This document shows positions 22,501-31,200 of a stretch of 41,779 nt of DNA, piece after piece. The translations under genes and the position numbers were made by a program. Each line of letters starts with the position of its first letter. The first letter of the stretch is position 1. Source of the DNA: Brachionus koreanus (Eukaryota; Rotifera; Eurotatoria; Ploima; Brachionidae); NCBI GenBank assembly GCA_016987375.1, contig PJRA01000475.1, positions 1-41,779 of the forward strand. Reading direction: 5' to 3'. A model generated the notes under the pieces. It saw only the letters and a list, made by a program, of their open reading frames with translations, was not told the DNA's origin and made no database searches.

Positions 22501-23716
22501 TATTCGTGACCATATTGGTGCTCAGGGAATTAGATTTTTTACCTCTCAAAATGGCATTTGTTTGTCAAGACCTAATTTTTTAAATTATATTTGTTCAATA
22601 ACACCTGAGAAACGTTTTACTGAATTTGATTTGACTGTGCTTGCACAACAATACAATATGAAAATAAAAGTGATTACTGAAAATGGGAAAAAAACAATTG
22701 AATCGAATGATGAAGGTAAAAGTGAAGGTGAACTTTATGTCAGCTTGAAAGATGGACATTTCCAACCAATGATAAAAGATGGTGATAAATATGTTTTAAT
22801 AAATGATTTGGTGAGTCCGGACAATCAATGTGGTCCGTATGCGTTTTTATATGCTATGAAAATGAACAATTTAATGAAAAAAATGTCTTTTGACGATGCT
22901 GACAAACAGATTAGAAATGATATTGATAATGAAGTTAATAAAATGGTACAAGACATGCAAGAGTATGCACTGAATTCTGAATCTGCATGGAAATTATTTG
23001 TTGGACGTGAACATGAAGGAACATCTATAATAGGTGGAAACAAGCGAAATTTGAATAGCTTAGCACCTGGTGAACCCTATTTTGAAGGCACAAACATAAA
23101 AATAGAACAAATTAATAAAAATGATATTAATGCTGATATTGATGAAGTAAAGAAAATTTTTGATGAAAATATTAAAAAAGCTGAGGAACCTGAAGATAGA
23201 AAAAGCATTGAACATAACAAATATATTCCAATTTGGAATAAAACACAATACGGTCTAAAAACACAAATGATGATTGGATTTTTGATAGTGGAAACCAAAA
23301 ATGGTGAAAAAATTAAACTATTTTTTACTTCTGGAAATGTACCATTGTATAATAAAGAATTAACCGATGATAATAAAAGAGTAATAGATAAAAAAAAAGA
23401 TTTGGAAAGAAATTTAACTGAAGACGAAAAAAGAGAAAAACTAGTTTTTACAACCAAAAAAGGATTTAAATTTATGAATATAGGATTTACAAATGAAGAG
23501 TTTAGATCATGCGCTGCCAAAAAAGCTTTAGAATATGTTAAGAATGAAATTGGATCAAACAAAGTAAAATCTATTCAATTGGGTGAAATAATGTACGAAT
23601 ACAAAAATGATGGATCCCGAAATAATCCAAATACAAATGGAAATAATTTTGTCAAGTCATGTGATAATTGTGTTTCTTATTTTCAAATGAAAGATGAAGA
23701 ATCAAATCAAGAATAG
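4512..23716 (+). CDS. Giant LRR / SecA-motor / protease-like protein (five exons, 4843 residues predicted)
   Basis: Exons: 4512-6145, 7793-8034, 9317-9418, 10012-12014, 13166-23716. Each junction has GT/AG ends, phases agree at all four joins, and the total is a multiple of three. Residues about 20-280 are leucine-rich repeats. Residues about 545-2450 are Lys/Asn/Leu-rich, mostly helical and unrecognised. Residues about 2460-3060 match the SecA motor: STGEGKS (about 2500), LIVDEVDSM (about 2605), FGMTGT (about 2775), NVAGRGTDFKL (about 3000) and GRSGRKGQPGS (about 3037). A TPR-like stretch follows at about 3190-3235, and a glycine-rich hydrophobic segment at about 3927-4005. The C-terminus resembles an OTU/papain-like fold with swapped halves. 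SecA normally drives bacterial protein export; here the role is unknown. The start is the first ATG before the LRRs; an upstream exon is possible. The last exon, 10.5 kb, is strikingly long. Confidence 0.78.
4560..5300 (+). repeat. LRR-coding region with 144-bp tandem repeats
   Basis: Inside exon 1 a 48-residue unit (two LRRs) recurs. Starts around residues 24, 72 and 120 share IQFN/FQFN, IYFSNNLIEELP and LTELE. The copies are so alike in DNA that the duplication looks recent. Further, more diverged LRRs follow (TLDFSQNFLSKIP, NINFSKNRIKTLP, DLNLSDNRISFF, NLDFSGNYF). LRRs usually bind protein partners. The ladder carries no recognised N- or C-terminal cysteine caps and no signal peptide, so an intracellular location is likelier (inference). 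Confidence 0.85.
6531..6640. repeat. Pogo/Tigger-like terminal repeat remnant
   Basis: TACAGTCAACCCTCGAAAAT and the following bases (to about 6620) resemble the CAGT...ACCTCG terminal inverted repeats of pogo/Tigger elements. I found no matching opposite end in the intron, so the element is truncated. The similarity is by eye only. Confidence 0.4.
6700..7142 (+). pseudogene. Transposase fragment preceding the DDE domain (DDE_Tnp_4 type)
   Basis: The reading frame contains INRVTRSCSDHL (Cys/His motif), an acidic and polar linker, then LCYKITGFTREEVSFIFHSL, the helix-turn-helix-like stretch before the catalytic core. A TAA at 7054-7056 interrupts it. The same frame then continues KLQAIAIYLFWLKTSLNQ to about 7142, where it runs head-on into an opposite-strand fragment. 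The DDE core is absent. It corresponds to the part just upstream of what is present at 158-1030, so both loci probably hold pieces of the same family. Confidence 0.6.
7107..7547 (-). pseudogene. N-terminal fragment, probably of a transposase, 146-residue ORF
   Basis: An ORF with its own ATG reads IPEGCKRRGDIIGINNLKEI and later GDIMCKKHF, then a Ser/Asn/Asp/Glu-rich tail. The C...C...C..H pattern looks like a zinc-binding N-terminal domain of the kind that precedes the helix-turn-helix segment in DDE_Tnp_4-type proteins. It lies opposite to, and overlaps the end of, the fragment at 6700-7142. This suggests an inverted break like that at 1-1572. A short free-standing protein cannot be excluded. 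Confidence 0.45.
8035..9316 (+). other. Intron 2 of the giant gene
   Basis: The donor is GTAAGT after TTTTACA and the acceptor AAATAG before GTAAAAATAGG. One base is carried over and the joined codon is Ser. Contents are a candidate MITE (8072-8562) and, at about 9130-9300, two TTTTACGTAAAA palindromes that may mark another small element. Confidence 0.7.
8072..8562. mobile_element. Candidate MITE with short terminal inverted repeats
   Basis: GAGGGCAATGTGAA at 8074-8087 faces TTCACATTGCCTC at 8548-8560, nearly reverse-complementary ends about 490 bases apart. A second matched pair lies inside (TTACAACATAAAA appears near both ends). The interior is non-coding and AT-rich. No target-site duplication is certain. 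Confidence 0.4.
9419..10011 (+). other. Intron 3 of the giant gene
   Basis: The donor is GTAATG after GCCACAG and the acceptor ATCAAAAG before GAATAG. The rebuilt codon is Gly (G + GA), leading to IENLNSTKK and on in the exon 4 frame. No repeat or coding content was recognised. Confidence 0.7.
12080..12310 (-). pseudogene. LINE reverse-transcriptase C-terminal fragment
   Basis: On the minus strand KDLGITIS is followed, after a frame change, by about 60 open codons: THINSSIKKTNHFLGM, then SRLYKALVKPYLEYRITIW. This is the standard post-catalytic block of non-LTR retrotransposon reverse transcriptases (KDLGV, LYK.LV.P.LEY..W). It lies antisense to the giant gene within intron 4. Broken at both ends. 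Confidence 0.75.
12579..12941. mobile_element. Foldback element with about 63-bp terminal inverted repeats
   Basis: Positions 12579-12642 and 12879-12941 are reverse complements with only a couple of differences. They enclose about 236 bases that stand out as less AT-rich. Both strands show short ORFs, but neither has a recognisable motif. Outside the arms, rougher inverted similarity (AGCACAAATTT type) may extend the structure. It looks like a non-autonomous DNA transposon inserted in intron 4. Confidence 0.7.
16600..18380 (+). other. SecA-type motor core (part of the giant protein)
   Basis: The SecA signature order is complete. STGEGKS (Walker A) is near 16690 and TSSELLAERDA near 16765. 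VDEVDSM (Walker B) is near 17000 and NIFGMTGTLGAS near 17510. ATNVAGRGTD is near 18180, then GGLHVIL and FGRSGRKGQPGSG near 18300. Glycines and acidic residues needed for ATP use are present, so the motor may be active. The insertion between GMTGT and the second ATPase lobe is a charged helical stretch of about 130 residues. The usual SecA preprotein-binding region between the lobe motifs is not obviously conserved. Confidence 0.85.
20955..21210 (+). other. Glycine-rich hydrophobic segment of the giant protein
   Basis: Residues about 3927-4005 run WKAAVIMALGFVQICAGC, LLTAYPILGPF, SSGLISEGCGDIMYAL, then LSMLITCVCVGIGGYL. Two hydrophobic, small-residue-rich stretches are separated by a polar loop, in a protein that is otherwise hydrophilic. 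This is compatible with membrane insertion or a hydrophobic hairpin. I recall similar segments in large invertebrate proteins but cannot name a family. Confidence 0.55.
22370..23690 (+). other. C-terminal OTU/papain-like domain with apparently swapped halves
   Basis: The segment FDLTVLAQQYNMKIKVIT ... LYVSLKDGHFQPM (His about residue 4525) resembles the C-terminal half of OTU proteases, whose catalytic His sits in an HY/HF motif. Only about 24 residues later comes SPDNQCGPYAFLYAM (Cys about 4549), which looks like the catalytic Cys helix that starts such proteases. So the His strand precedes the Cys helix. Other possibilities are a papain/C39-like order using the later His in REHEGTS (about 4610), or a preceding Cys in NGICLSR. 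No structural check was possible. Confidence 0.45.
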
Positions 23717-23729
23717 ATTTAAGTTTTCT

Positions 23730-23735
23730 AATAAA
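23730..23735 (+). terminator. Poly-A signal of the giant gene
   Basis: AATAAA begins 14 bases after the stop codon at 23714-23716. In this AT-rich sequence such hexamers are common, but the position is suitable. Confidence 0.4.
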
Positions 23736-24912
23736 TAATTTATAATTTTATTTTAATTAAACAAATAAATTTATTTAGGATTTTATTTTGTCTATTTGAT
23801 ACATAAAAAAATTAAAACCGGCCTTTTTTTTAAAATATATTTTCTGACAATTAAATTTGGGAAAAATCGTTTGAAAGCCAAAAATAAGATTATCACACAA
23901 AAAAATCCTTTTTTACCTTTTTTGCTGAAAAATTGGCTTTTATTCTTAGACTTTAAAAAAAATTTTAAGTCAAGTCAAAGACTTAAAATTTTGTGACTTA
24001 GACTTAAAAACAAATCTGCTTTTTTCTTGAATATTAGTTAAGACATTTTTATCTATCTTCTCAATTGTATATCTTTTCTTAATTGTTAAACATTTTTATA
24101 ATCGCATGTGAGTTAAAAAGAAGATCTTAGGCCATTAAGAAATTTTCTTAGTAACAATTTTAGATCCGAATTGTTGCTTTCGATTTCTGCTCCTAACAGT
24201 AACGAACTTAAGATTCTTCTTCATTAGACAATTCAGCTTAATATTGTCCATGAAGCATGCAGCTATAAAAGTAACACATAATTAAGATATTATCTGAAAG
24301 TTTTTTTACAAAATTCGCAATCAAATTTAATTTTTTCATTTTTATTTAAAATTTTACTAAAAAATTTTTTCTTATTAACTTAAACTATTTAATAAAATTA
24401 GTAGTGTTGAGTGCTGTCAACGGCTTCCAAAAGTTGGTGTTTGCCGTCTTGATGGCCGCAAAAAGTTTTTTTCTAAATTTTAACTTTTTTCTTAATATTT
24501 AATCATTAAAATTTTCACATTTGAAATTTTTTTTTAGTATTATTCTTGTACATGGTCATCAAAATGATTAACTGACCTAAAACTATAAATTACTTCTTTT
24601 ATCACTTATTAGATGCTTTGATAATATTTTAATAAAGCTAAAATTTGTTTCCAAAAACCCGAAAATTTTTATTCAAAATTTTATCAAAAAATGTCTAAAT
24701 AAAAAGAGAAAAAAATATTTCTAGCACTTAGACTCCTTATTAATCCGTGATTTTTTTCATTCACTTTTTTCTTTATTTTCCAAAAAAAATCAAACTAATT
24801 CTCTGTAAATATCAAAGTTTTAGATTGTTTTAAAAATTTGAAATAAAAGTTTATTAAGAAATTTTTATCTAAAGCTTTTGAAAATAATACAAATAAATTT
24901 TTTTTGTTAGAT
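23736..24912. other. Gene-free AT-rich spacer
   Basis: No protein motif was seen on either strand. An open stretch at 23796-23996 is Phe/Lys/Leu low-complexity. A short less AT-rich patch at about 24410-24470 has no coding signal. The last 70 bases probably include the 3' end of the small minus-strand gene (AATAAA on the minus strand at about 24850-24855). Confidence 0.5.
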
Positions 24913-25026
24913 TTAGCAGCATCCGCAGCAATGACCACCACAGGCTCCTCTTAGAGTTTTTTTCAATTTTTTTTCTTCATTGCTCACTTGACTGATGGTT
25001 GGGGCTGTTTTAATTGGACTGTTCAT
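24913..25026 (-). CDS. Possible 37-residue Cys-rich microprotein
   Basis: The ORF starts at an ATG in AAAATCAAAATGAAC and ends at TAA. It has a polar and charged N-terminal two thirds (NEEKKLKKTLRG) and ends in a dense Cys/Gly/His cluster, ACGGHCCGCC. A minus-strand AATAAA lies about 60 bases past the stop. Its base composition is clearly richer in G and C than the flanks, which argues for selection on the codons. No signal peptide or membrane segment is visible. The C-terminal CC-G-CC cluster could bind metal or be lipid-modified (inference). I do not recognise the family. It is too short for composition alone to prove, and could be the last exon of a longer gene. Confidence 0.45.
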   Translation of the reverse strand: MNSPIKTAPTISQVSNEEKKLKKTLRGACGGHCCGCC

Positions 25027-25272
25027 TTTGATTTTATTTTAGTTGTGCTTAAAATAAAATTAAAAAGCATCTAATTTATATTAATTATTTCTCAAATAAA
25101 AATTTTTTTTCTAAACAAATATTTAAAAGAATTCCAAATATTTAATGTATAATTTTAAGTTTTTAGATTGGAATCAATCAAAATTATTTTTTAGTCAAAC
25201 ATTTTACAATGATCAGGCTAGATAAAATTCAACCATCATTACAGTAAATCATCAAATATTTTGATATTCTTT
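25027..25272. other. AT-rich spacer between microprotein ORF and hairpin cluster
   Basis: No coding or repeat signal beyond base composition. It should contain the promoter of the minus-strand microprotein if that gene is real. Confidence 0.35.
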
Positions 25273-25398
25273 GTGATGAGGACATCACTGTGTATGTACT
25301 CGGTTCGCTGCGGAGTTTCATGCATGCGTCTGACTCAGTAGACGATGTGCATGTTGAGTGCAGGCGAGACCGTGCATACACAAGTTCCCTGCACGGGA
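25273..25398. ncRNA. Compact hairpin cluster, candidate structured RNA or foldback DNA
   Basis: Three back-to-back helices lie in a GC-richer island. The first is 25273-25288, GTGATG-AGGA-CATCAC. The second is a 94-nt rod (25289-25382). Its outer stem TGTGTATGTAC pairs with GTGCATACACA (one G-T), then GGT with ACC, TCGCTGC with GCAGGCGA (one bulge), ATGCAT with GTGCAT, CGTCT with AGACG, closing an 8-nt loop. The third is 25386-25398, TCCC/GGGA. The surrounding DNA is almost all A/T. It could be a pre-miRNA-like transcript, a structured RNA, or a palindromic mobile element. Strand cannot be decided. Confidence 0.45.
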
Positions 25399-25499
25399 TT
25401 GTGTAAAAGACTATAAAGTTTTATTACTTATTAAAAAATTGAGATTACAAGTTTGATAACATAAATAAAAGAAATATTAGCAACATTTCACTTACTACC

Positions 25500-25900
25500 T
25501 AGATTTTTTTTACTATTTTTTTAAGTAAAATCTAGGCAACCCTATTAAATAAATTAAGAGAGAAAGAAAAGATTCAATTTCTAAATCTTTATTTCTAAAT
25601 CTTTAAATTAACTAAAAAACTTCACTGCTAAAAATAACCAAATATATATATAGCTTCTGTGAGTGGTGGGACCTGGGGTACAGGGGGTGTTACAATACTA
25701 AAATAATTGCGCTAAAAACTAATAACATAATTGTTTTAAAATATACGATATTTTAGGAGTTAATTTTTTAATTAAATTATCTAAAGTTATATTTTAACCA
25801 AAAAAAGTATTCAGATTTTATTTTTATTTTTAATCTGAAGGAACTCATAGCTCGGTACAGAAATACAAATAAATAAATAAATAATCAGAAATTAAAAAAA
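25500..25900. repeat. AT-rich spacer with a LINE-like 3' tail
   Basis: A perfect 8-bp hairpin (TTCAGATT at 25810-25817, AATCTGAA at 25832-25839) is followed by CTCGGTACAGAAATACAAAT and an AAAT microsatellite (to about 25885). A hairpin plus an AAATAAATAAAT tail is the usual 3' end of invertebrate LINEs. No coding part remains. A short G-rich stretch lies at about 25660-25695. Confidence 0.35.
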
Positions 25901-26481
25901 TAAAAATTAAAATAACATCAAAAAAAGTGTAAAAAAACCAAAAGCAGACTTGTACAAAAGTTAAGAAAAAAGTCTCAAAAAGTTATTAAAAAGTTTAAGT
26001 CTTGACTATTTAATTTTAAAGTAATTATTAATTTATTTAAAGAAATATATAATTTAATAAAAAATTCATTTTTTTTTTGATTCAATTTATTCAACTTATT
26101 AATTAGGATTGAATAATCAATGTTGACCAAAACTAAACATTCAAAATGATAAAAAAATATTTTTTATACTGTTAAGAGCCAAGTCTTGACATCACTCTAA
26201 TTTATTTGTCTGTTCCTTATTATTTTTGTAACTGCAGATAAAACCACTAACATGTTTTGATTTACTATATAAACCATTTTTTTTGTTATTAAATTCGGAT
26301 TACAATAAAGAATTTTTAAAGCAGTTTAATTTTTTTATTTATAAATACCACAAAAGAAGTTTAAACAGGCTTCAACATTTGATGCCCAATGGTTGTGATT
26401 TTACTTTAAACATTAGTAAAATTAAACAGTGAAAGAATTCACCTGCAACTGGATTGCAAATCAAAATTAAAATAAAATAAA
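25901..26481. other. Gene-free AT-rich spacer
   Basis: No coding, RNA or repeat feature recognised on either strand. Confidence 0.5.
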
Positions 26482-27255
26482 ATGCAAACGAGAATGATGA
26501 AGGCATTCATTAACCACGTTTTAGGTAGCACAGATTTCAATGTGTTTAGTTTAATAAGTTGAAAAAGGAAAGAAGAAGGTCATGAAATTAAAATGATGAT
26601 AGAGGACCACGTGCAAAAAAAAAGCAAATTAATACCAGAAAAAGTGGAATACACCACAAGTGATTTAATGTAGATGATCATGGAGAAGGTTATCGATCAA
26701 CTAATTCCTAAGATAAATATATTCACACTGACAGTGGTAATTTGCATTGTGCTAACGGTAATGGTTTTGTGGACATTTGCAAAATGGTTAAATATAAAAA
26801 GCTCACATAAATTTTGGTTGACATTGATCTACGGGCCAATTAGATGGCTTGCAGGAACAAAATCACATTATCCGTTACCGGTTATCAACATTCCATAATA
26901 TACACCAACAAAATTCACTCAAGATAAAAATTTCAATAAGTGGATAAAACACTTAGAGAGATAAGCTTTTAGACTTTCCGATAAAACTGGAGCGTTACTC
27001 ACATTAATTAAAGACAAGTGCCTTACAAATTTGGAACAGCGTATCCTCAACAAAAATCCTCATGCAACATATAAATATAAAAGAAACTTTACGAAAGCTT
27101 TACGGTAAAGACAACCAATACAAGGACCCATTAATAGAATTTGCTGTGCGCAAACAACAACCAAACGAAAACATATACACTACTTAAGTGAATTGGAGTG
27201 CTTAGCGGAAGATATGCTAGACTTGTTCACACCTATATATTCAAAATGTATCTAA
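26482..27255 (+). pseudogene. Broken retrotransposon gag-like gene with membrane segment
   Basis: A decayed frame starts MQTRMMKAFINHVLG at 26482. A further open part (26674-26898) has a hydrophobic segment, FTLTVVICIVLTVMVLWTF. After a stop it continues in the same frame with NFNKWIKHLER, LLTLIKDKCLTNLEQRIL and, after frame changes, LIEFAVRKQQPNENIYTYLS and ELECLAEDML. The order (Trp-containing helix, then F..RKQ.PNE.I..YL..LE.LA) is that of Ty3/Gypsy-type Gag capsid regions. Several stops and shifts show it is dead. No long terminal repeats or pol were found nearby. Confidence 0.6.
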
Positions 27256-28285
27256 AAGCCTGAAAAATTTTCCTTAATTAACTGTTTTAATTTAATGGTT
27301 GTTTTTTCAAAAATTTAAAATACAACTTTTTTTGATAAACTAAAAGAATTTATTTTTAATAAAATTTTTAAATGTAAATAGGATTTTCGACTGCTGGTTT
27401 TATTCTTAATTTAAAACAATTTTTAAAATTTTTGCAAAAAAATACAAAAACTTTATTTATTTATTCAATTTTTTGTTATATTAGATGTGTATTTATATTA
27501 ATATTTAATAAAAATAAAAGATGCTTTTTTGGTCAATAGTATACTCCAGCTAAATATTAATTTAAATATGCTTTCCGTAAATGGAAATCTGATATACATA
27601 ATTTTATTGTGATTGATGATTTTGAACTAAAGCAAATCAATCGAGCAGATTTGAGTTTAATTTTGTCAAGAAATCTATGTTTTAAATTTTTAAATTAGAA
27701 AATTTTCTTAAGAAATTTTTTTGAGCATAATCACCAAATTTTGATCATAAACTTCATTAAGCCGGTGATCTTATGTATTTTTAGGTCTATTTTAATTCTA
27801 TGATATCTGTTTTATTATATTTCTTTAAAAAAAAATCTATTTTGAGGTGGCTCATGTCCTTTACTAGAATTTATAAGTTATTTTTTGGTTTACCAAATTT
27901 TTACGTAAAAATAAGGTAAATATCGGAAAAATGATGTAATTTTTCGTAAATAAATTTAAATCACATTTATTTCTCTAAAACTTCATAATTACCTAATTTT
28001 ACCTTAGATCGATGTGTCAACTACCACTGTATAATTAAATTAGCTACTAATAATAATACATGTCATTATTTAGTTTAAATATGGGTTCTGAAACCGCTTT
28101 CTTTTATTCTTTCTTCCTATTTGTAATATGAAATAAATTTTAATAAATAATATAGTAACTAAAATTTAATAATTTCTCTATTAATTTAAATTTATTCTAA
28201 TAATAGAATCTTTATTCATAAATGATAGAAATTTTAATAAGTAAATAATGTATAATACAATTTTTGCTTGTTGTGTACATTTTTT
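27256..28285. other. AT-rich spacer downstream of the TTLL4-like gene
   Basis: It contains one arm of the dispersed inverted repeat (27810-27870) and, right after it, TTTTTACGTAAAAA with flanking repeats like those in intron 2 of the giant gene. A minus-strand AATAAA about 70 bases past the TTLL4 stop (near 28211-28216) is a candidate poly-A signal. Confidence 0.45.
27810..27870 (+). repeat. 61-bp repeat, copy A (inverted copy at 29715-29776)
   Basis: The sequence around TTGAGGTGGCTCATGTCC is the reverse complement of 29715-29776 except for one base in a homopolymer. The two copies sit about 1.85 kb apart, one beyond the 3' end of the TTLL4-like gene and the other in one of its introns. Confidence 0.85.
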
Positions 28286-31200
28286 CTAATTGGTCTCTTG
28301 AGACCAGCAATTATCAGAACTTTTGGAAGGATTTTGAAGGTGCACTTTTTTTTTGCAAAAACCATTTAATAAATTAATTGCTTTATCTCTATTTCCTTTA
28401 TATTTGAGAACCCATTCACTTAACAATAAATTGTAATATCTTTTTGTTTCAAACAACTTTAGATATCTGTGTGAATTTACACTTGGAAACACTCTTATGA
28501 AACATCCACGTCTATTGAACTCATCTTCGCTTTCAATCAAAATTCTAAGATCATCTGGTGTTAATTTATCCATAATGGTAGACATTGCCTTCTTAAAATA
28601 TGCATAAAAATAAATCTGGTTCTAAGTAAAAAAAAAACTTTGATTAAAAAAAAATACTTCGTCATTTTGCCTTTGAATATAATATTGATGTTTATTCTTT
28701 TCATCATTTGATAAAGATTGAGGTAAAGCTAATTTATTAAATGCTAATAGTTTGGGAATTTTCTTAAAGCTTTTTTTTCCTTCATGTTTAGCCAACTCTT
28801 TCGGATCAGGGAGCATGTGACCAGCTAAATTGAATAGATCGGCTATCATTTGCCCTTTAACACTTACGTCTAAAGGTGAACTTGAATGTAAACTTGGACT
28901 AATGTTAACCTCAACTATCCATGGTTTCAAATTTTCATCCAGAATAACATCAAAACCAAATAGTTCATGAGTGGAATATTTTCGTTTTAAGTAAGTCTTA
29001 ACAAGTATATTAACATGAGGATCGCCACTATTCGATTTTTGCAAAAAAATATAATTAGAATTTTTTTATTTTGAATAAAAAAAAAGAAAAAATTTCGATT
29101 ACCATATGATCGTTTTTATTACCAAGTCTTTTATATTTTCCCAAATTTTTTCTGTGTTTATGCCTTTTTTTTTTAAATAGATCCAAAGAGCTTTAAGACT
29201 CCATTTATGACCAACACACGCATTTTCATCATCATTTGACTTGTACTCTTTATTTGTTTTGTTAATACTGTAATTAGTCAAGTGCATAAATTTGTCACTT
29301 ATAGTTTTCGAAGAATTCGAGTATCTTTAAATAATTTAAAAAAACTCATTATATTTCATTTTTTGTGGAAATTTAAAGTAATTTAATTTTTTTATCAAAA
29401 TTAAACTTATTAATAATCAAAACAAATAAAAAGAATATTGCTTAATTTTGTACAAATTGAAATAAAATCTTTCAATTTTTAAATAGATTAAAATTAACCT
29501 AAATAAAAATCTTTATAAAAATAATAAAAAAATATTATTTTTTAATCTAAAATAAAATTTTAATTTTATTTTTTTTCTAAATCAATCAAATATCAATTAT
29601 TGAATTAAATTGTATTGATGTATGAAATTTTGTCTTTTTTCAAAATAAAAAAGTATCACATTGAATTTTTTACTGCCTAATGTTTCCTATAAATATTTCC
29701 TAAAAGGATTTATTATTCTAGTAAAGGACATGAGCCACCTCAAAATAGATTTTTTTTTTAAAGAAATATAATAAAATATTATAATGTTTAATTATATCTT
29801 CCTTTAACATAAAATTCAATTTTGGGGTGGTAAATGTTCTTTGAATGTATTAAAAGAGGAAAGATCTTCAATTTAATTTGTATAGAGTTTCATAATGCAA
29901 AAAAAAATATGATATTGATTAATGCTTGAAAATGCAAACAATCTAAATTATTAATAAAAAAGTAAATGATTACTTTCTAGAGGCAAAACGAGTAAGTCCG
30001 TCATTGAACAAATAAATCCTAAGAGGATCATAAGACGTTACATAAACGTATATTCGCAGGTCAAATTTTAAGCCATCAATTAAATAAGGATTAGACAAAT
30101 ACTTTTGAACAACACAGGCTCTTTTTTTTGGTATTTGTTCTATTTTGTTTACAACACGAATCCCTTGACCACGAGCACTAGCAGGCTAGTTAATATTTTG
30201 AGTAAAAAAATTGTATTTTTTTTTCCAATCATTACTTGATAAAATTTTTAAATTACCGGTTTTAAAATCCATTTGCTATTTTTTGTTTCTAACTCTTGTT
30301 TGAGTAGATTATAGTCTTGTGGAAGAACGTATGTAACAGGCACAAAATTGAACTCTTGTTTGCCAAATATTGCTTGGGCATGATACAAATTTCGGCACAA
30401 ACGATCCTTTCGTCCAATTTGAAACGAACCAGGAAAATGGTTAATTTTTTGATATTCGCGAATCGACCGAAAGCATTCGGGCTTCATATGTGAGCCCCAA
30501 ACTCCAATCCAGTCATACTTACCATTAGCTATCTTAAAATTAGATCTAGCTATTGTTGCTTTAACCACATTAGGAGTTATTGAGCTCATTTTCCATTTGC
30601 ACAATTTTTTCAAACTTTCTGGTAGTTCACCTATTTTTTCATCTTGTGTAACAAATTTTATTGTGGGAGGCACATTGGAAAATAAACTAAGTGTGAGTGG
30701 TGGTTTTACAATGATATTTTTGTCCGATTTTCTAATTAAAGTTTCATTGAACAAATGTTTGAAGTCATATCCACACTTTGCTAAAATGTCTGACATCGAT
30801 TGATTTTCATTTTCAAAATCTTCTTCGTTATAAATTCTATCATTGTTGTATTCAGATGTATCTGACTCAGCCATAGATGGCGATGATAGAGAGGAACAAA
30901 CTTCCGATGATGTTGTAGAATTTTTTTTTGTATTCTTAAGCTTTAACTCATCATCTGAATTAATATTGTTGTCATTGTCAAAATCTTGATCATCAACATT
31001 CGCAGCATCATCAACTTCATTGTCACAATCATCATTAATGTCATCATTTTTTTCTGGATCGTTAACACTTGTTAATATAAAAAATTTTCAATGTATAATT
31101 TGAAATAATAGATAATAAAACAAGATAGGTTTTTTATTTTCTAATTTTTTTTTGTAAATTATTAATTGAATTTTATAATTAAATTGGAGATAAATTCAAG

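Noticed and set aside
23796..23996. Short + strand ORF just after the giant gene
   Set aside because: Phe/Lys/Leu/Ile low complexity, no ATG context or motif, lies in presumed 3' flank.
25271..25400. Hammerhead ribozyme, suggested by TGATGAG near 25275
   Set aside because: The core needs CUGAUGA followed by a GAAA box and a third stem; no CGAAA follows on either strand, and TGATGAG is simply part of the GTGATG/CATCAC hairpin.
30597..30803. Opposite-strand ORF over the TTLL4 catalytic exon
   Set aside because: Mirror image of a clearly conserved coding exon on the minus strand; no independent signal.
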